A stretch of 64,000 nt of DNA from G965250275 sp965250275 (lineage in GTDB: Bacteria > Pseudomonadota > Alphaproteobacteria > Rhodobacterales > Rhodobacteraceae). A program made the position numbers and the translations under genes. Each line of letters begins with the position of its first letter. The stretch's first letter is position 1. Under the pieces are notes generated by a model. That model saw only the letters and a program-made list of their open reading frames with translations. It was not told where the DNA came from and did not search any database. Shown in pieces: positions 53,700-61,130 of this stretch. The stretch is taken from contig OZ252297.1 in assembly GCA_965250275.1 (NCBI GenBank), positions 2,294,001 through 2,358,000 of the forward strand. Reading direction: 5' to 3'.

Positions 53700-54151
53700 T
53701 GGAGTGTGACGTCGCATTTGCCCGCATTGCCCGACCGGCTTCCGAGGTCATCGCGTTCATGGCTGATCCATACCGCTTGAGCCAATGGTCCTTTGGCACT
53801 TGGGAAAGCCGGGTCGATCCTGACGGTTTGGTTCACGGCTGGTCCCTGCACAACGGCGCGCCGATCTGCGTTCGGATCGCCGCAAACCCCGATTTGGGGC
53901 TCATCGACTATCATATCGGGGCGACTCCGGATGATTTGGCCCTGCGCATTTTCGCCCGTGTTCTGGCGGGCCAGAGTTTTGGCGGCACGTCCGATGAGGC
54001 CGCTTTGTCGTTGCACGCGTTGCGCGGACTTGGGATGGACGATCAGCGCTGGTCGGGCCTGCGCGCGGCCCACGCCTTCGAAGTCACGGTCATCAAGGCC
54101 GCGCTGGAAACGGGTTTCGACCACCGGACCGATCTGAAAAAGGAAGGCTAA
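53699..54151 (+). CDS. SRPBCC-fold small protein
   Basis: A 150-residue protein of probable START/SRPBCC fold (FARIARPASEVIAFMADPYRLSQWSFGTWE opening, in part; SFGGTSDEAALSLHALRGLG later). ATG 53699 overlaps the previous stop (TGATG) and has GGAGG upstream; GTG 53696 would be too close. The N-terminal 'helix-grip' pattern is convincing, but the ligand and function are unknown. Placed in the kynureninase operon. Confidence 0.6.
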   Translation: MECDVAFARIARPASEVIAFMADPYRLSQWSFGTWESRVDPDGLVHGWSLHNGAPICVRIAANPDLGLIDYHIGATPDDLALRIFARVLAGQSFGGTSDEAALSLHALRGLGMDDQRWSGLRAAHAFEVTVIKAALETGFDHRTDLKKEG

Positions 54152-54152
54152 G

Positions 54153-54500
54153 ATGATCACGCGACAGCACACAAGCGAGCGTATGAGCAAGATCGTGACC
54201 CATAACGGGGTGATTTACCTGTGCGGACAGGTTGGGGCAGGGGATGACGTCACGGCCCAGACCCAGGATTGCCTGGCCCGCGTCGACGCCCTGCTGGAAG
54301 AGGCCGGATCAGACCGCGCACATATCCTGCAGGCGGTTGTCTGGTTGGCGGATATGGCGGACTTTGCTGCCATGAATGCCGTCTGGGACGCGTGGGTCCC
54401 GCCGGGCCATGCGCCGGCGCGGGCTTGTGGCGAAGCACGGCTGGCCCGCGATGCCTTGAAAGTCGAGATCATCGTGACGGCAGCGGTCAAGGCCGACTGA
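54153..54500 (+). CDS. RidA family protein
   Basis: YjgF/YER057c/UK114-type protein, 115 residues. YLCGQVGAGDDVTAQTQDCLARVDALLEEAG in part and the conserved Arg near ARACGEARLA fit the imine/enamine deaminase branch. RidA proteins remove reactive imines formed by PLP enzymes, which suits the kynureninase and amine-oxidase neighbours. It starts one base after the SRPBCC gene. Confidence 0.87.
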   Translation: MITRQHTSERMSKIVTHNGVIYLCGQVGAGDDVTAQTQDCLARVDALLEEAGSDRAHILQAVVWLADMADFAAMNAVWDAWVPPGHAPARACGEARLARDALKVEIIVTAAVKAD

Positions 54501-54507
54501 GCGCGGC

Positions 54508-55071
54508 TCAGGTTACGCAGCGGGCGCGCAGTCCGGCGACGGCAGCCTCAAATCGGGTCGTGTTGCCCTGGGACCGCGCCAGCAATTGGGCGCCCTCGAC
54601 CAGTGCCAGCGTCGCGATGGCTTCGGCCTTGGGGTCAGTGACGTTCCGGATCTGGTTTAGTTCACGTGCGCCGGCGAACACGGTTTCCAGCCACTGCAGG
54701 ACAGCGTCATGAAATCCAACCAGCTCTGTGCGCGCAGCCGGCGATAGCCGATCCCGTTCGACACTCATCGCGACGCAAAGGCAAACGCTTTGGCCGCCGT
54801 CCAGAGCGGCGCGATACGTGTCCAGAAAATCCAGCACCTGACCGCCAGCATTGCTTTCGACCGTCGCAATCTGACCCAGATGCGCAACGAAGCTTTCGCG
54901 GTAACGCGCGATCAGCGCTTCGGCCAAAAGCGGTTTGTCGCGAAAGTGGTGATGCACGCTGGCCTTGCGAATACCAATATCATCGGCGATGTGCCCAAAG
55001 CTGCTGGCCGTGTAGCCGTTGCGGCGCATCAGTGCTTCAGCGCTGTCCAGTATCTGCGTTCGACGATCCAT
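54508..55071 (-). CDS. TetR/AcrR family regulator
   Basis: A 187-residue repressor with an N-terminal helix-turn-helix (about 5-50; SFGHIADDIGIRKASVHHHFRDK) and a variable ligand-binding C-terminus (CLCVAMSVERDRL). It starts 2 bp from a perfect palindrome that also occurs before the divergent cupin gene, so it probably represses both. Ligand unknown. Confidence 0.88.
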   Translation of the reverse strand: MDRRTQILDSAEALMRRNGYTASSFGHIADDIGIRKASVHHHFRDKPLLAEALIARYRESFVAHLGQIATVESNAGGQVLDFLDTYRAALDGGQSVCLCVAMSVERDRLSPAARTELVGFHDAVLQWLETVFAGARELNQIRNVTDPKAEAIATLALVEGAQLLARSQGNTTRFEAAVAGLRARCVT

Positions 55072-55073
55072 AT

Positions 55074-55087
55074 CTACCAGTTGGTAG
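55074..55087. promoter_or_regulatory. TetR operator candidate 1
   Basis: Perfect palindrome CTACCA-GT-TGGTAG immediately before the TetR start codon. A related palindrome is found 158 bp further at the cupin promoter. Confidence 0.6.
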
Positions 55088-55156
55088 GGCGGGGTGCGAA
55101 TGTCAATGTTGCACTAAGATACCGCAATTTCTTTGGAAACTGAGCCAACTTCTAGG

Positions 55157-55189
55157 TTACGGGGAAAAGGTACAGGTTTTTCCCCGTAA
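55157..55189. repeat. Perfect 12-bp inverted repeat in divergent TetR/cupin region
   Basis: TTACGGGGAAAA, a 9-nt spacer, TTTTCCCCGTAA. The stem is long and perfect, but it lies upstream of two divergent genes where a terminator is not expected. It may be a second operator or an mRNA leader structure. Confidence 0.55.
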
Positions 55190-55244
55190 AGTTGCGACCC
55201 TCGTAATCTTTGCCTGACTGTGCTTGTTTCCTGATAGCCAGCCC

Positions 55245-55258
55245 CTACCTCAAGGTAG
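55245..55258. promoter_or_regulatory. TetR operator candidate 2
   Basis: Perfect palindrome CTACCT-CA-AGGTAG, 24 bp before the cupin start codon. It shares the half-sites CTACC/GGTAG with candidate 1, which supports one regulator acting on both promoters. Confidence 0.6.
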
Positions 55259-55281
55259 GTACACCGTAATGGGAGGGTTCG

Positions 55282-55956
55282 ATGAACCTCAACTCTGATT
55301 TTTCACAGCGCGCATTGGTTCACTATGATCAGAACCCCTGGCAGGCGTCTCCCGCGGCCGGTGTCGAACGTAAAATGCTGGACTGGATCGGGGACGAAGT
55401 TGCGCGCGCCACCACAATTGTGCGTTTCGCGCCGAACAGCGCCTTTGACCGCCACACCCATCACGGCGGGGAAGAGTTCATTGTGCTCGAAGGCGTGTTT
55501 CAGGACGAATCAGGTGATTTTCCCGCTGGGAGCTATGTCCGAAACCCGCCAACAACCTCGCACACGCCATGGTCGGATCCGGGGTGCACGATCTTCGTCA
55601 AACTGTGGCAGTTCGATCCGGATGACCGGGCAGAGGTACGCGTCAACATGGCGACGGCGCCAACGGACGCGGATCCGCGCCGTCAGGGGGTGCGGATCGC
55701 GCCACTTTATTCCGATGCGCAGGAAACCGTTCAGATGGAGCATTGGTCGCCCGGAACGAGCCACGCCTTCAGCGCCCCCAAAGGCGCGGAGCTGCTGGTT
55801 CTCGAAGGCAATCTCTACGACGGGGGCGATGGACTTGGGCGCCATGACTGGTTGCGCCTGCCTGCGGGTGAGGCGCAGCAGTTGACCGCCGGATCGGAGG
55901 GCGCGCGCATCTGGGTTAAAACGGGCCATCTCGAACAGGTGCGCATACCGGCATGA
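55282..55956 (+). CDS. Bicupin protein, ChrR-type cupin domain
   Basis: A 224-residue protein with a metal cupin in its first half (FDRHTHHGGEEFIVLEGVFQDE in part, with two His and Glu) and a second more degenerate cupin (GAELLVLEGNLYD). It resembles the cupin of ChrR anti-sigma factors, but no sigma-binding domain is present. It starts at ATG 55282 after GGGAGGG and overlaps the amine-oxidase gene by four bases. The role could be metal-dependent oxidation or sensing. Confidence 0.75.
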   Translation: MNLNSDFSQRALVHYDQNPWQASPAAGVERKMLDWIGDEVARATTIVRFAPNSAFDRHTHHGGEEFIVLEGVFQDESGDFPAGSYVRNPPTTSHTPWSDPGCTIFVKLWQFDPDDRAEVRVNMATAPTDADPRRQGVRIAPLYSDAQETVQMEHWSPGTSHAFSAPKGAELLVLEGNLYDGGDGLGRHDWLRLPAGEAQQLTAGSEGARIWVKTGHLEQVRIPA

Positions 55957-57005
55957 CCCGCACATTGGTGGTTGGGGCAGGGCTTGCAGGGCTGACCGCG
56001 GCTTATGGCTTGCACATGGCCGGTCAGGAGGTTCAGGTTCTTGAGGCGCGTCCGCGTGTTGGTGGTCGGGCGCTTAGCCCGGTCACAGGAACTGGCGCGG
56101 TAGATCTTGGGCCTGCGTGGATCTGGCCGGCGGTGCAGCCGAGAGTGATGGCGCTGCTCTCCGAACTGGGACTGGAAACACTTCCACAAGACGAGACGGG
56201 GGCGTTTGTCTATGAAACGGCGCAAGGCCTCCAGTCGGGGCACGTTCCGGCGCGCTACGGCGATACGCGCCGCGTGCGGGGCGGCACAGGCGCGCTGGCC
56301 GGTGCGCTGGCGGGAAATCTTCCGTCTCAGAGCATTTCCTTTGACAGCCCCGTCCGGGCGCTGGACTTGCGCGACAAAGTGCGGATCACCACGCAAGCTG
56401 GCAAGGAATGGGTCGGGGACAAGGTCATTGTCGCTGTTCCCGGGCCCTTGGTTGCGCATTGGAGCTTCACGCCTGCTTTGCCCGCTGAACACCTCGCGGC
56501 AATGACGCGCTGGCCCACCTGGATGGCCGCGCATGCCAAACTGGTGGCGACCTATGACAAGCCGTTCTGGCGGGATGCAGGTTATTCCGGCAGTGCTGCC
56601 AGCCGGGTTGGACCTCTGGTCGAGATCGTCGATCACAGCGATCCCGCGGCAGGTCTCTTCGCGCTTTTTGGTTTTGTCGGCTGGTCAGCCGATGATCGCG
56701 CAGACAGCGATCTGGTCACGCGTGCGGCCTTAGATCAGCTTGGCCGGATGTTCGGGCCGCAGGCCGCGACCCCGAACCAAACCTTTCTGCAAGACTGGGC
56801 GACCGAGACGTTCACAACCACCGCATCGGACAGAGCCGTTCCCGCCGGGCACCCGCCATATGGATCGCCGGCTGCGGCCTTCGGGGGCCGCGTCCTCTTC
56901 GCAGGGGCAGAGGTGTCTCACACGCACGGGGGATTGATCGAAGGGGCCATCGAAACCGGCGAAGCCGCCGCCCGCGCGGTTCTGGCCGAACCTGCCCGCG
57001 TCTAG
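55953..57005 (+). CDS. FAD-dependent amine-oxidase-type oxidoreductase
   Basis: A 350-residue flavoprotein with the dinucleotide motif TLVVGAGLAGLTAAYGL, the following EARPRVGGRA (FAD) and a C-terminal FAGAEVSHTHGGLIEGAIETGE stretch typical of monoamine oxidases. It is shorter than most. It is coupled to the cupin gene (ATGA) and presumably under the TetR protein. It ends in CTAG, where each strand uses a TAG stop shared with the convergent aldolase gene. Substrate unknown. Confidence 0.85.
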   Translation: MTRTLVVGAGLAGLTAAYGLHMAGQEVQVLEARPRVGGRALSPVTGTGAVDLGPAWIWPAVQPRVMALLSELGLETLPQDETGAFVYETAQGLQSGHVPARYGDTRRVRGGTGALAGALAGNLPSQSISFDSPVRALDLRDKVRITTQAGKEWVGDKVIVAVPGPLVAHWSFTPALPAEHLAAMTRWPTWMAAHAKLVATYDKPFWRDAGYSGSAASRVGPLVEIVDHSDPAAGLFALFGFVGWSADDRADSDLVTRAALDQLGRMFGPQAATPNQTFLQDWATETFTTTASDRAVPAGHPPYGSPAAAFGGRVLFAGAEVSHTHGGLIEGAIETGEAAARAVLAEPARV

Positions 57006-57712
57006 TCCCGACGCGTCAAACCGGGGTCCAAGGCAGTGGGATCCTGCGACCCGTAGGTTTCAAACCGTTGGTGAACCTCCGACATTTCTTGCTTGGATAA
57101 GATCGTTGGGGTGCCAACTTGATGTGCCAGCACGTATTGACGGGAAAGCGTTTCGATTTCGCCGGCGAGCCACAAGGCTTTCTGAAGTGACGGACCGAAA
57201 CAGATCATCCCGTGATTGGCCAGCAAACAGGCCCGCCGGTCTGTCAGCGCCACCAGCATAGCTTCGGAGAGAGCAGCCGTCCCGAAGGTTGCATAGTTTG
57301 CGCAACGCAATGTATCGCCTCCGGCAACGGCAACCATATAGTGAAACGCGGGGATGTCGGCGCGCAAACACGAGAGTGCGGTGGCATACGCAGAGTGGGT
57401 GTGCACAACCGCCTGCGCTTCGGGCCGCGCGCGATAGATATCCAGATGCATCCGCCATTCTGACGAGGGCTGCAGATCACCCGTGTACCCACCATCCAGG
57501 TCCATGGGGACGATGTGACCCGGCTCGAGCGTTTCATAGGGAATACCTGAAGGGGTCAGCAGAATCTCGTCGCCATCTCTTCGGCTCACATTGCCGGAGG
57601 TGCCCTGATTCAATCCGCTGGAATTCATGGTCAGGCAAGTGTCGATGACAGATTGGCGGCGTGCGGTTGCGGCGGGACCCGGATCGGGATCGTCGGTTTT
57701 GGCGCGGGGCAT
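57002..57712 (-). CDS. ald2: Class II aldolase, probable methylthioribulose-phosphate aldolase-like
   Basis: Zinc aldolase of 236 residues from ATG 57712. Glu85, His104 and His106 (VVHTHSAY) and His167 (LANHGM) are the zinc and catalytic residues of the fuculose-phosphate aldolase/MtnB fold. Its place next to mtnA recalls the DHAP shunt, where Ald2 splits 5-methylthioribulose-1-phosphate or the 5-deoxy form to DHAP and an aldehyde. It could instead be MtnB dehydratase; the sequence does not settle it. Confidence 0.72.
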   Translation of the reverse strand: MPRAKTDDPDPGPAATARRQSVIDTCLTMNSSGLNQGTSGNVSRRDGDEILLTPSGIPYETLEPGHIVPMDLDGGYTGDLQPSSEWRMHLDIYRARPEAQAVVHTHSAYATALSCLRADIPAFHYMVAVAGGDTLRCANYATFGTAALSEAMLVALTDRRACLLANHGMICFGPSLQKALWLAGEIETLSRQYVLAHQVGTPTILSKQEMSEVHQRFETYGSQDPTALDPGLTRRD

Positions 57713-57897
57713 ATGAGGCCTTCCTGTTCGAAGCCCTCTGGTTATGACCTCTGCACCAGGGCATAGCAAACATCGAACGGCGGCCCCGCTTTGTCTGATG
57801 ATGGCGGCGTGGTTGACAGCCTTGCGCAATTCGCTTTCGCTGACGGTGCAGGCCCGATGGTCGGGACCACTTATGCGCGCCGATTCAGGAGTTTGAC

Positions 57898-59007
57898 ATG
57901 AACATTGACGGGACACCTCACCGCACGATCTGGCTGGCTCCGGATGGGCGCACGGTTCAGGTGATCGATCAGACCAAACTGCCGTTCCGGTATGAAGTCC
58001 TTGATCTCACATCCCTTGAGGACGCGGCCCGTGCCATCGAAGACATGGTTGTGCGCGGGGCCCCGCTCATCGGTGCGACGGCGGCTTATGGGATGGCCTT
58101 GGCCATGACCGAAGACCCGTCGGAAGCGGGTTTAGAGGCAGCCGGCGCGCGCTTGATGCAGACGCGTCCAACGGCGGTGAACCTGCGGTGGGCGGTGGAT
58201 GAGATGACCGCCCATCTGCGCAACCGGACCCAAGCTGACCGCGTTGGCGCCGCTTGTGACCGCGCGGCGGAGATTGCGGATGATGACGTAGAGATTTGCG
58301 CGAATATTGGCCGGCATGGCCTTGCCATCATTCAGGAAATTGCCGCGAAGAAAGCTGCCGGTGAACCCGTCAATGTCCTGACCCATTGCAATGCGGGCTG
58401 GCTGGCGACTGTGGATTGGGGCACAGCAACAGCCCCGATCTATATGGCGCATGACGCCGGTATCCCGGTACATGTCTGGGTCGACGAGACGCGCCCCCGT
58501 AACCAAGGCGCCGCGCTGACAGCCTATGAGCTGGGTCATCATGGCGTGCCCCATACCGTGATCCCGGACAACACCGGGGGCCACCTGATGCAGCACGGGC
58601 AGGTTGATTTGGTCATCACCGGGACGGACCGCACCACCGGGACCGGGGATGTCTGCAACAAAATCGGGACATATCTCAAAGCACTGGCCGCAAAGGACAA
58701 TGCGGTTCCGTTCTATGTCGCGTTGCCCTCGCCAACCATCGATTTCACATTGTCCGATGGCGTGGCCGAGATCCCGATCGAGCAAAGAGCCGGCGACGAA
58801 GTGGCCAAAATGACCGGTGTGGCGTCGGACGGATCGGTTCAGACGGTTCACATCGTGGCCCAGGGCTCGGACGTCGCCAACTACGCTTTCGATGTGACAC
58901 CCGGGCGCCTTGTCACGGGGCTGATCACCGAAGCCGGTGTTTGTGATGCCAGCCGCGAGGGTATCGCGGCGCTCTTTCCGGAGCGTGCGAAAGCGGAGAC
59001 ACCATAG
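57898..59007 (+). CDS. mtnA: S-methyl-5-thioribose-1-phosphate isomerase
   Basis: Isomerises methylthioribose-1-phosphate (and probably 5-deoxyribose-1-phosphate) to the ribulose form. The 369 residues carry Cys164 in LTHCNAGWLATVDWGTA and Asp244 in ITGTDRTTGTGDVCNKIGTY, both catalytic in the family. It starts after TTCAGGAG. The divergent aldolase gene lies 185 bp away, and a phosphorylase or kinase for the first step is not in view. Confidence 0.92.
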   Translation: MNIDGTPHRTIWLAPDGRTVQVIDQTKLPFRYEVLDLTSLEDAARAIEDMVVRGAPLIGATAAYGMALAMTEDPSEAGLEAAGARLMQTRPTAVNLRWAVDEMTAHLRNRTQADRVGAACDRAAEIADDDVEICANIGRHGLAIIQEIAAKKAAGEPVNVLTHCNAGWLATVDWGTATAPIYMAHDAGIPVHVWVDETRPRNQGAALTAYELGHHGVPHTVIPDNTGGHLMQHGQVDLVITGTDRTTGTGDVCNKIGTYLKALAAKDNAVPFYVALPSPTIDFTLSDGVAEIPIEQRAGDEVAKMTGVASDGSVQTVHIVAQGSDVANYAFDVTPGRLVTGLITEAGVCDASREGIAALFPERAKAETP

Positions 59008-59122
59008 GTCTCAAACACTTGCAGTTTTTTCCATCAATTGAGAGAACTTAACTCAGAGACCAAGCCGACTGGCAAAATGCACCGCGTACTGGGCGGGCAA
59101 CACTGGGAAAAGGACACATGCT

Positions 59123-59503
59123 ATGCGCGATACCTTGATCACCGCAGCCCTCTACGTAGCGGCAAACGCCGTTGGATTGCTACTTGCCAGCCTGTTGATC
59201 ACGGGCTTTTCCATCGACGCCCTGTCCTTCATAGTCGTTGTGGCGGTTTTTTCGCTGATCCTGGTGATTGCAAGCCCGCTCGTGACCAAACTGTCAGAGA
59301 CGAAACTGCCGGCGATCCAAGGTGGCGTGGCACTGGTGACTACTTTTGTCGGCCTTTTCCTGACTAATCTCATCCTGCCGGGCCTCAGCATCGGCGGGTT
59401 TGTGAACCTGCTGTTGTCCACGCTGCTGGTCTGGCTTGGGACGCTGGTGGCTTCGCTGGTTTTGCCCATGTTTCTGGGCTCTGCCGCAAAACCGAAGAAG
59501 TAA
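59123..59503 (+). CDS. Small membrane protein of the phage-holin-like (superfamily IV) type
   Basis: A 126-residue protein with four hydrophobic helices (LYVAANAVGLLLASLLITGF; FIVVVAVFSLILVIASPLV; VALVTTFVGLFLTNLILPGL; LLLSTLLVWLGTLVASLVLP). It matches the chromosomal 'phage holin family' of unknown role. No lysis or phage gene is nearby, so the name reflects fold only. Convergent with the ligase gene, 3 bp apart. Confidence 0.7.
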   Translation: MRDTLITAALYVAANAVGLLLASLLITGFSIDALSFIVVVAVFSLILVIASPLVTKLSETKLPAIQGGVALVTTFVGLFLTNLILPGLSIGGFVNLLLSTLLVWLGTLVASLVLPMFLGSAAKPKK

Positions 59504-59506
59504 GCG

Positions 59507-61120
59507 TCACGCCCGCAGGCGAAACCGCTGGATCTTGCCGGTTTGTGTCTTAGGCAGAGCGTCGATGAACTTGACGGAGCGTGGATACTTGTAGGGCGCA
59601 ATGCGCGACTTCACGAATTCCTGTAGGACAACAGCCAGATCACCTGAGGCTTCTATGCCGGGTTTCAGAACCACGTGCGCCTGAACAATGGCGCCGCGGT
59701 CTGCGTCAGGTGCGCCGATCACAGCACATTCGGCAACGTCCGCATGCGCCAGCAGGGCGGCTTCCACTTCCGGGCCGGCGATGTTGTACCCGGCAGACAC
59801 GATCATATCGTCGGAGCGGGCGGCAAAATGCAGGTATCCGTCCGCATCCTTAATGAAACTGTCACCTGTTAGGTTCCACCCGTCCTTCACGTAGTCGCTT
59901 TGGCGCGGGTCGTTCATGTACCGGCATCCTGTTGGGCCTTGCACGGCAAGCCGTCCGACCTCACCGGCTGGCAGTTCTTCTCCATCCGGCCCCACGATGC
60001 GCGTTTTGTAGCCTTTGACAGGTTTGCCGGTGCAGGCCGGTTTGTGATCGTCAAAGCGATTGGAGATGAAGATATGCAGCATCTCCGTCGCCCCGATCCC
60101 GTCCAGCATCGGCTTGCCGGTTTTCGCAATCCAGTCGTGATAAACCGGTGAGGGCAGGGTTTCGCCCGCCGATACCGCAGCCCTGAGGGACGACAGGTCC
60201 GCACCATCTTCCATTGCGGCCAGCATCGCGCGATAGGCGGTCGGCGCAGTAAAACAAATCGTCGCTTTGTAGCGTTCGATGATTTCGATCATGTTGGGCG
60301 GTGAAGCGTTCTCCAACAGCACCGCGCAGGCGCCAAAGCGCAGCGGAAACACCGCCAATCCGCCCAGCCCGAAGGTGAAGGCAAGGGGCGGCGAGCCAAC
60401 GAACACATCGTCGGGCTGAACGTTGAGAACCTCACGCGCATAACCGTCCGCGATGATCATGATATCGCGGTGAAAGTGCATGGTGGCCTTGGGCACACCC
60501 GTGGTGCCGCTGGTAAACCCCAAAAGCGCCACATCGTCGCGCCCGGTCAGAGCCGCTTTAAACTGCACCGGTTTGGAGAGAGCCACGCGGTCCAGCTCAG
60601 CGTCATGGTTGGCGGTGCCATCGAAGCCCACCACGGTTTTGAGCGTCCTGCTGTCCTTCGCGCAGGTGATCATGTCGTCCATCAGGCGCGTGTCACACAG
60701 TGCCAACCCAACTTCGGCCTTGTCGACGATCTGCCCCAGCTCGCCTGCGCGCAGCATCGGCATTGTATTTACCACAACCGCACCTGCTTTGGTCGCCGCC
60801 AACCAGCAGGCCACCATGGCAGGGTTGTTGGCCGACCGGATCAGAATCCGTTGCCCGGGCTGAACGCCATAATCCTCGACCAGGGTGGCCGCCAGCCGGT
60901 TGGTCCAGTCGGACAGTTCCTTGTAGGTGCGACGACGCCCGTTTCCGATCAGTGCAGTGTGATCCCCGAACCCGCGCTCGACCATCCGGTCGGTGAGTTC
61001 GACGCCAACGTTCAGCCAGTCCGGGTAGTCGAACCCATCGAGATCAAACACCGGCCACTGATCTTCAGGTGGCAGATTTTCGCGAGAGAAATGGTCAATA
61101 TGTCCGCTTGGTCCCAGCAT
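59507..61120 (-). CDS. AMP-dependent acyl-CoA ligase, 2-aminobenzoate/benzoate-CoA ligase type
   Basis: Adenylate-forming enzyme of 537 residues from ATG 61120 (GAGGAG upstream). GFTSGTTGVPKATMHFH is the P-loop, YNIAGPEVEAALLAH and LPKTQTGKIQRFRL the C-terminal signature with the catalytic Lys. The overall similarity is to benzoate-CoA ligases; the placing with an acyl-CoA dehydrogenase, a hydratase, a MarR and an SDR fits the aerobic 2-aminobenzoyl-CoA route. It may activate anthranilate from kynureninase. Confidence 0.8.
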   Translation of the reverse strand: MLGPSGHIDHFSRENLPPEDQWPVFDLDGFDYPDWLNVGVELTDRMVERGFGDHTALIGNGRRRTYKELSDWTNRLAATLVEDYGVQPGQRILIRSANNPAMVACWLAATKAGAVVVNTMPMLRAGELGQIVDKAEVGLALCDTRLMDDMITCAKDSRTLKTVVGFDGTANHDAELDRVALSKPVQFKAALTGRDDVALLGFTSGTTGVPKATMHFHRDIMIIADGYAREVLNVQPDDVFVGSPPLAFTFGLGGLAVFPLRFGACAVLLENASPPNMIEIIERYKATICFTAPTAYRAMLAAMEDGADLSSLRAAVSAGETLPSPVYHDWIAKTGKPMLDGIGATEMLHIFISNRFDDHKPACTGKPVKGYKTRIVGPDGEELPAGEVGRLAVQGPTGCRYMNDPRQSDYVKDGWNLTGDSFIKDADGYLHFAARSDDMIVSAGYNIAGPEVEAALLAHADVAECAVIGAPDADRGAIVQAHVVLKPGIEASGDLAVVLQEFVKSRIAPYKYPRSVKFIDALPKTQTGKIQRFRLRA

Positions 61121-61130
61121 AACGCGCTCC

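Noticed and set aside
59123..59503. Phage holin-like gene as evidence for a prophage
   Set aside because: No integrase, structural, lysis or attachment sequences are present, and this family is chromosomal in many bacteria.
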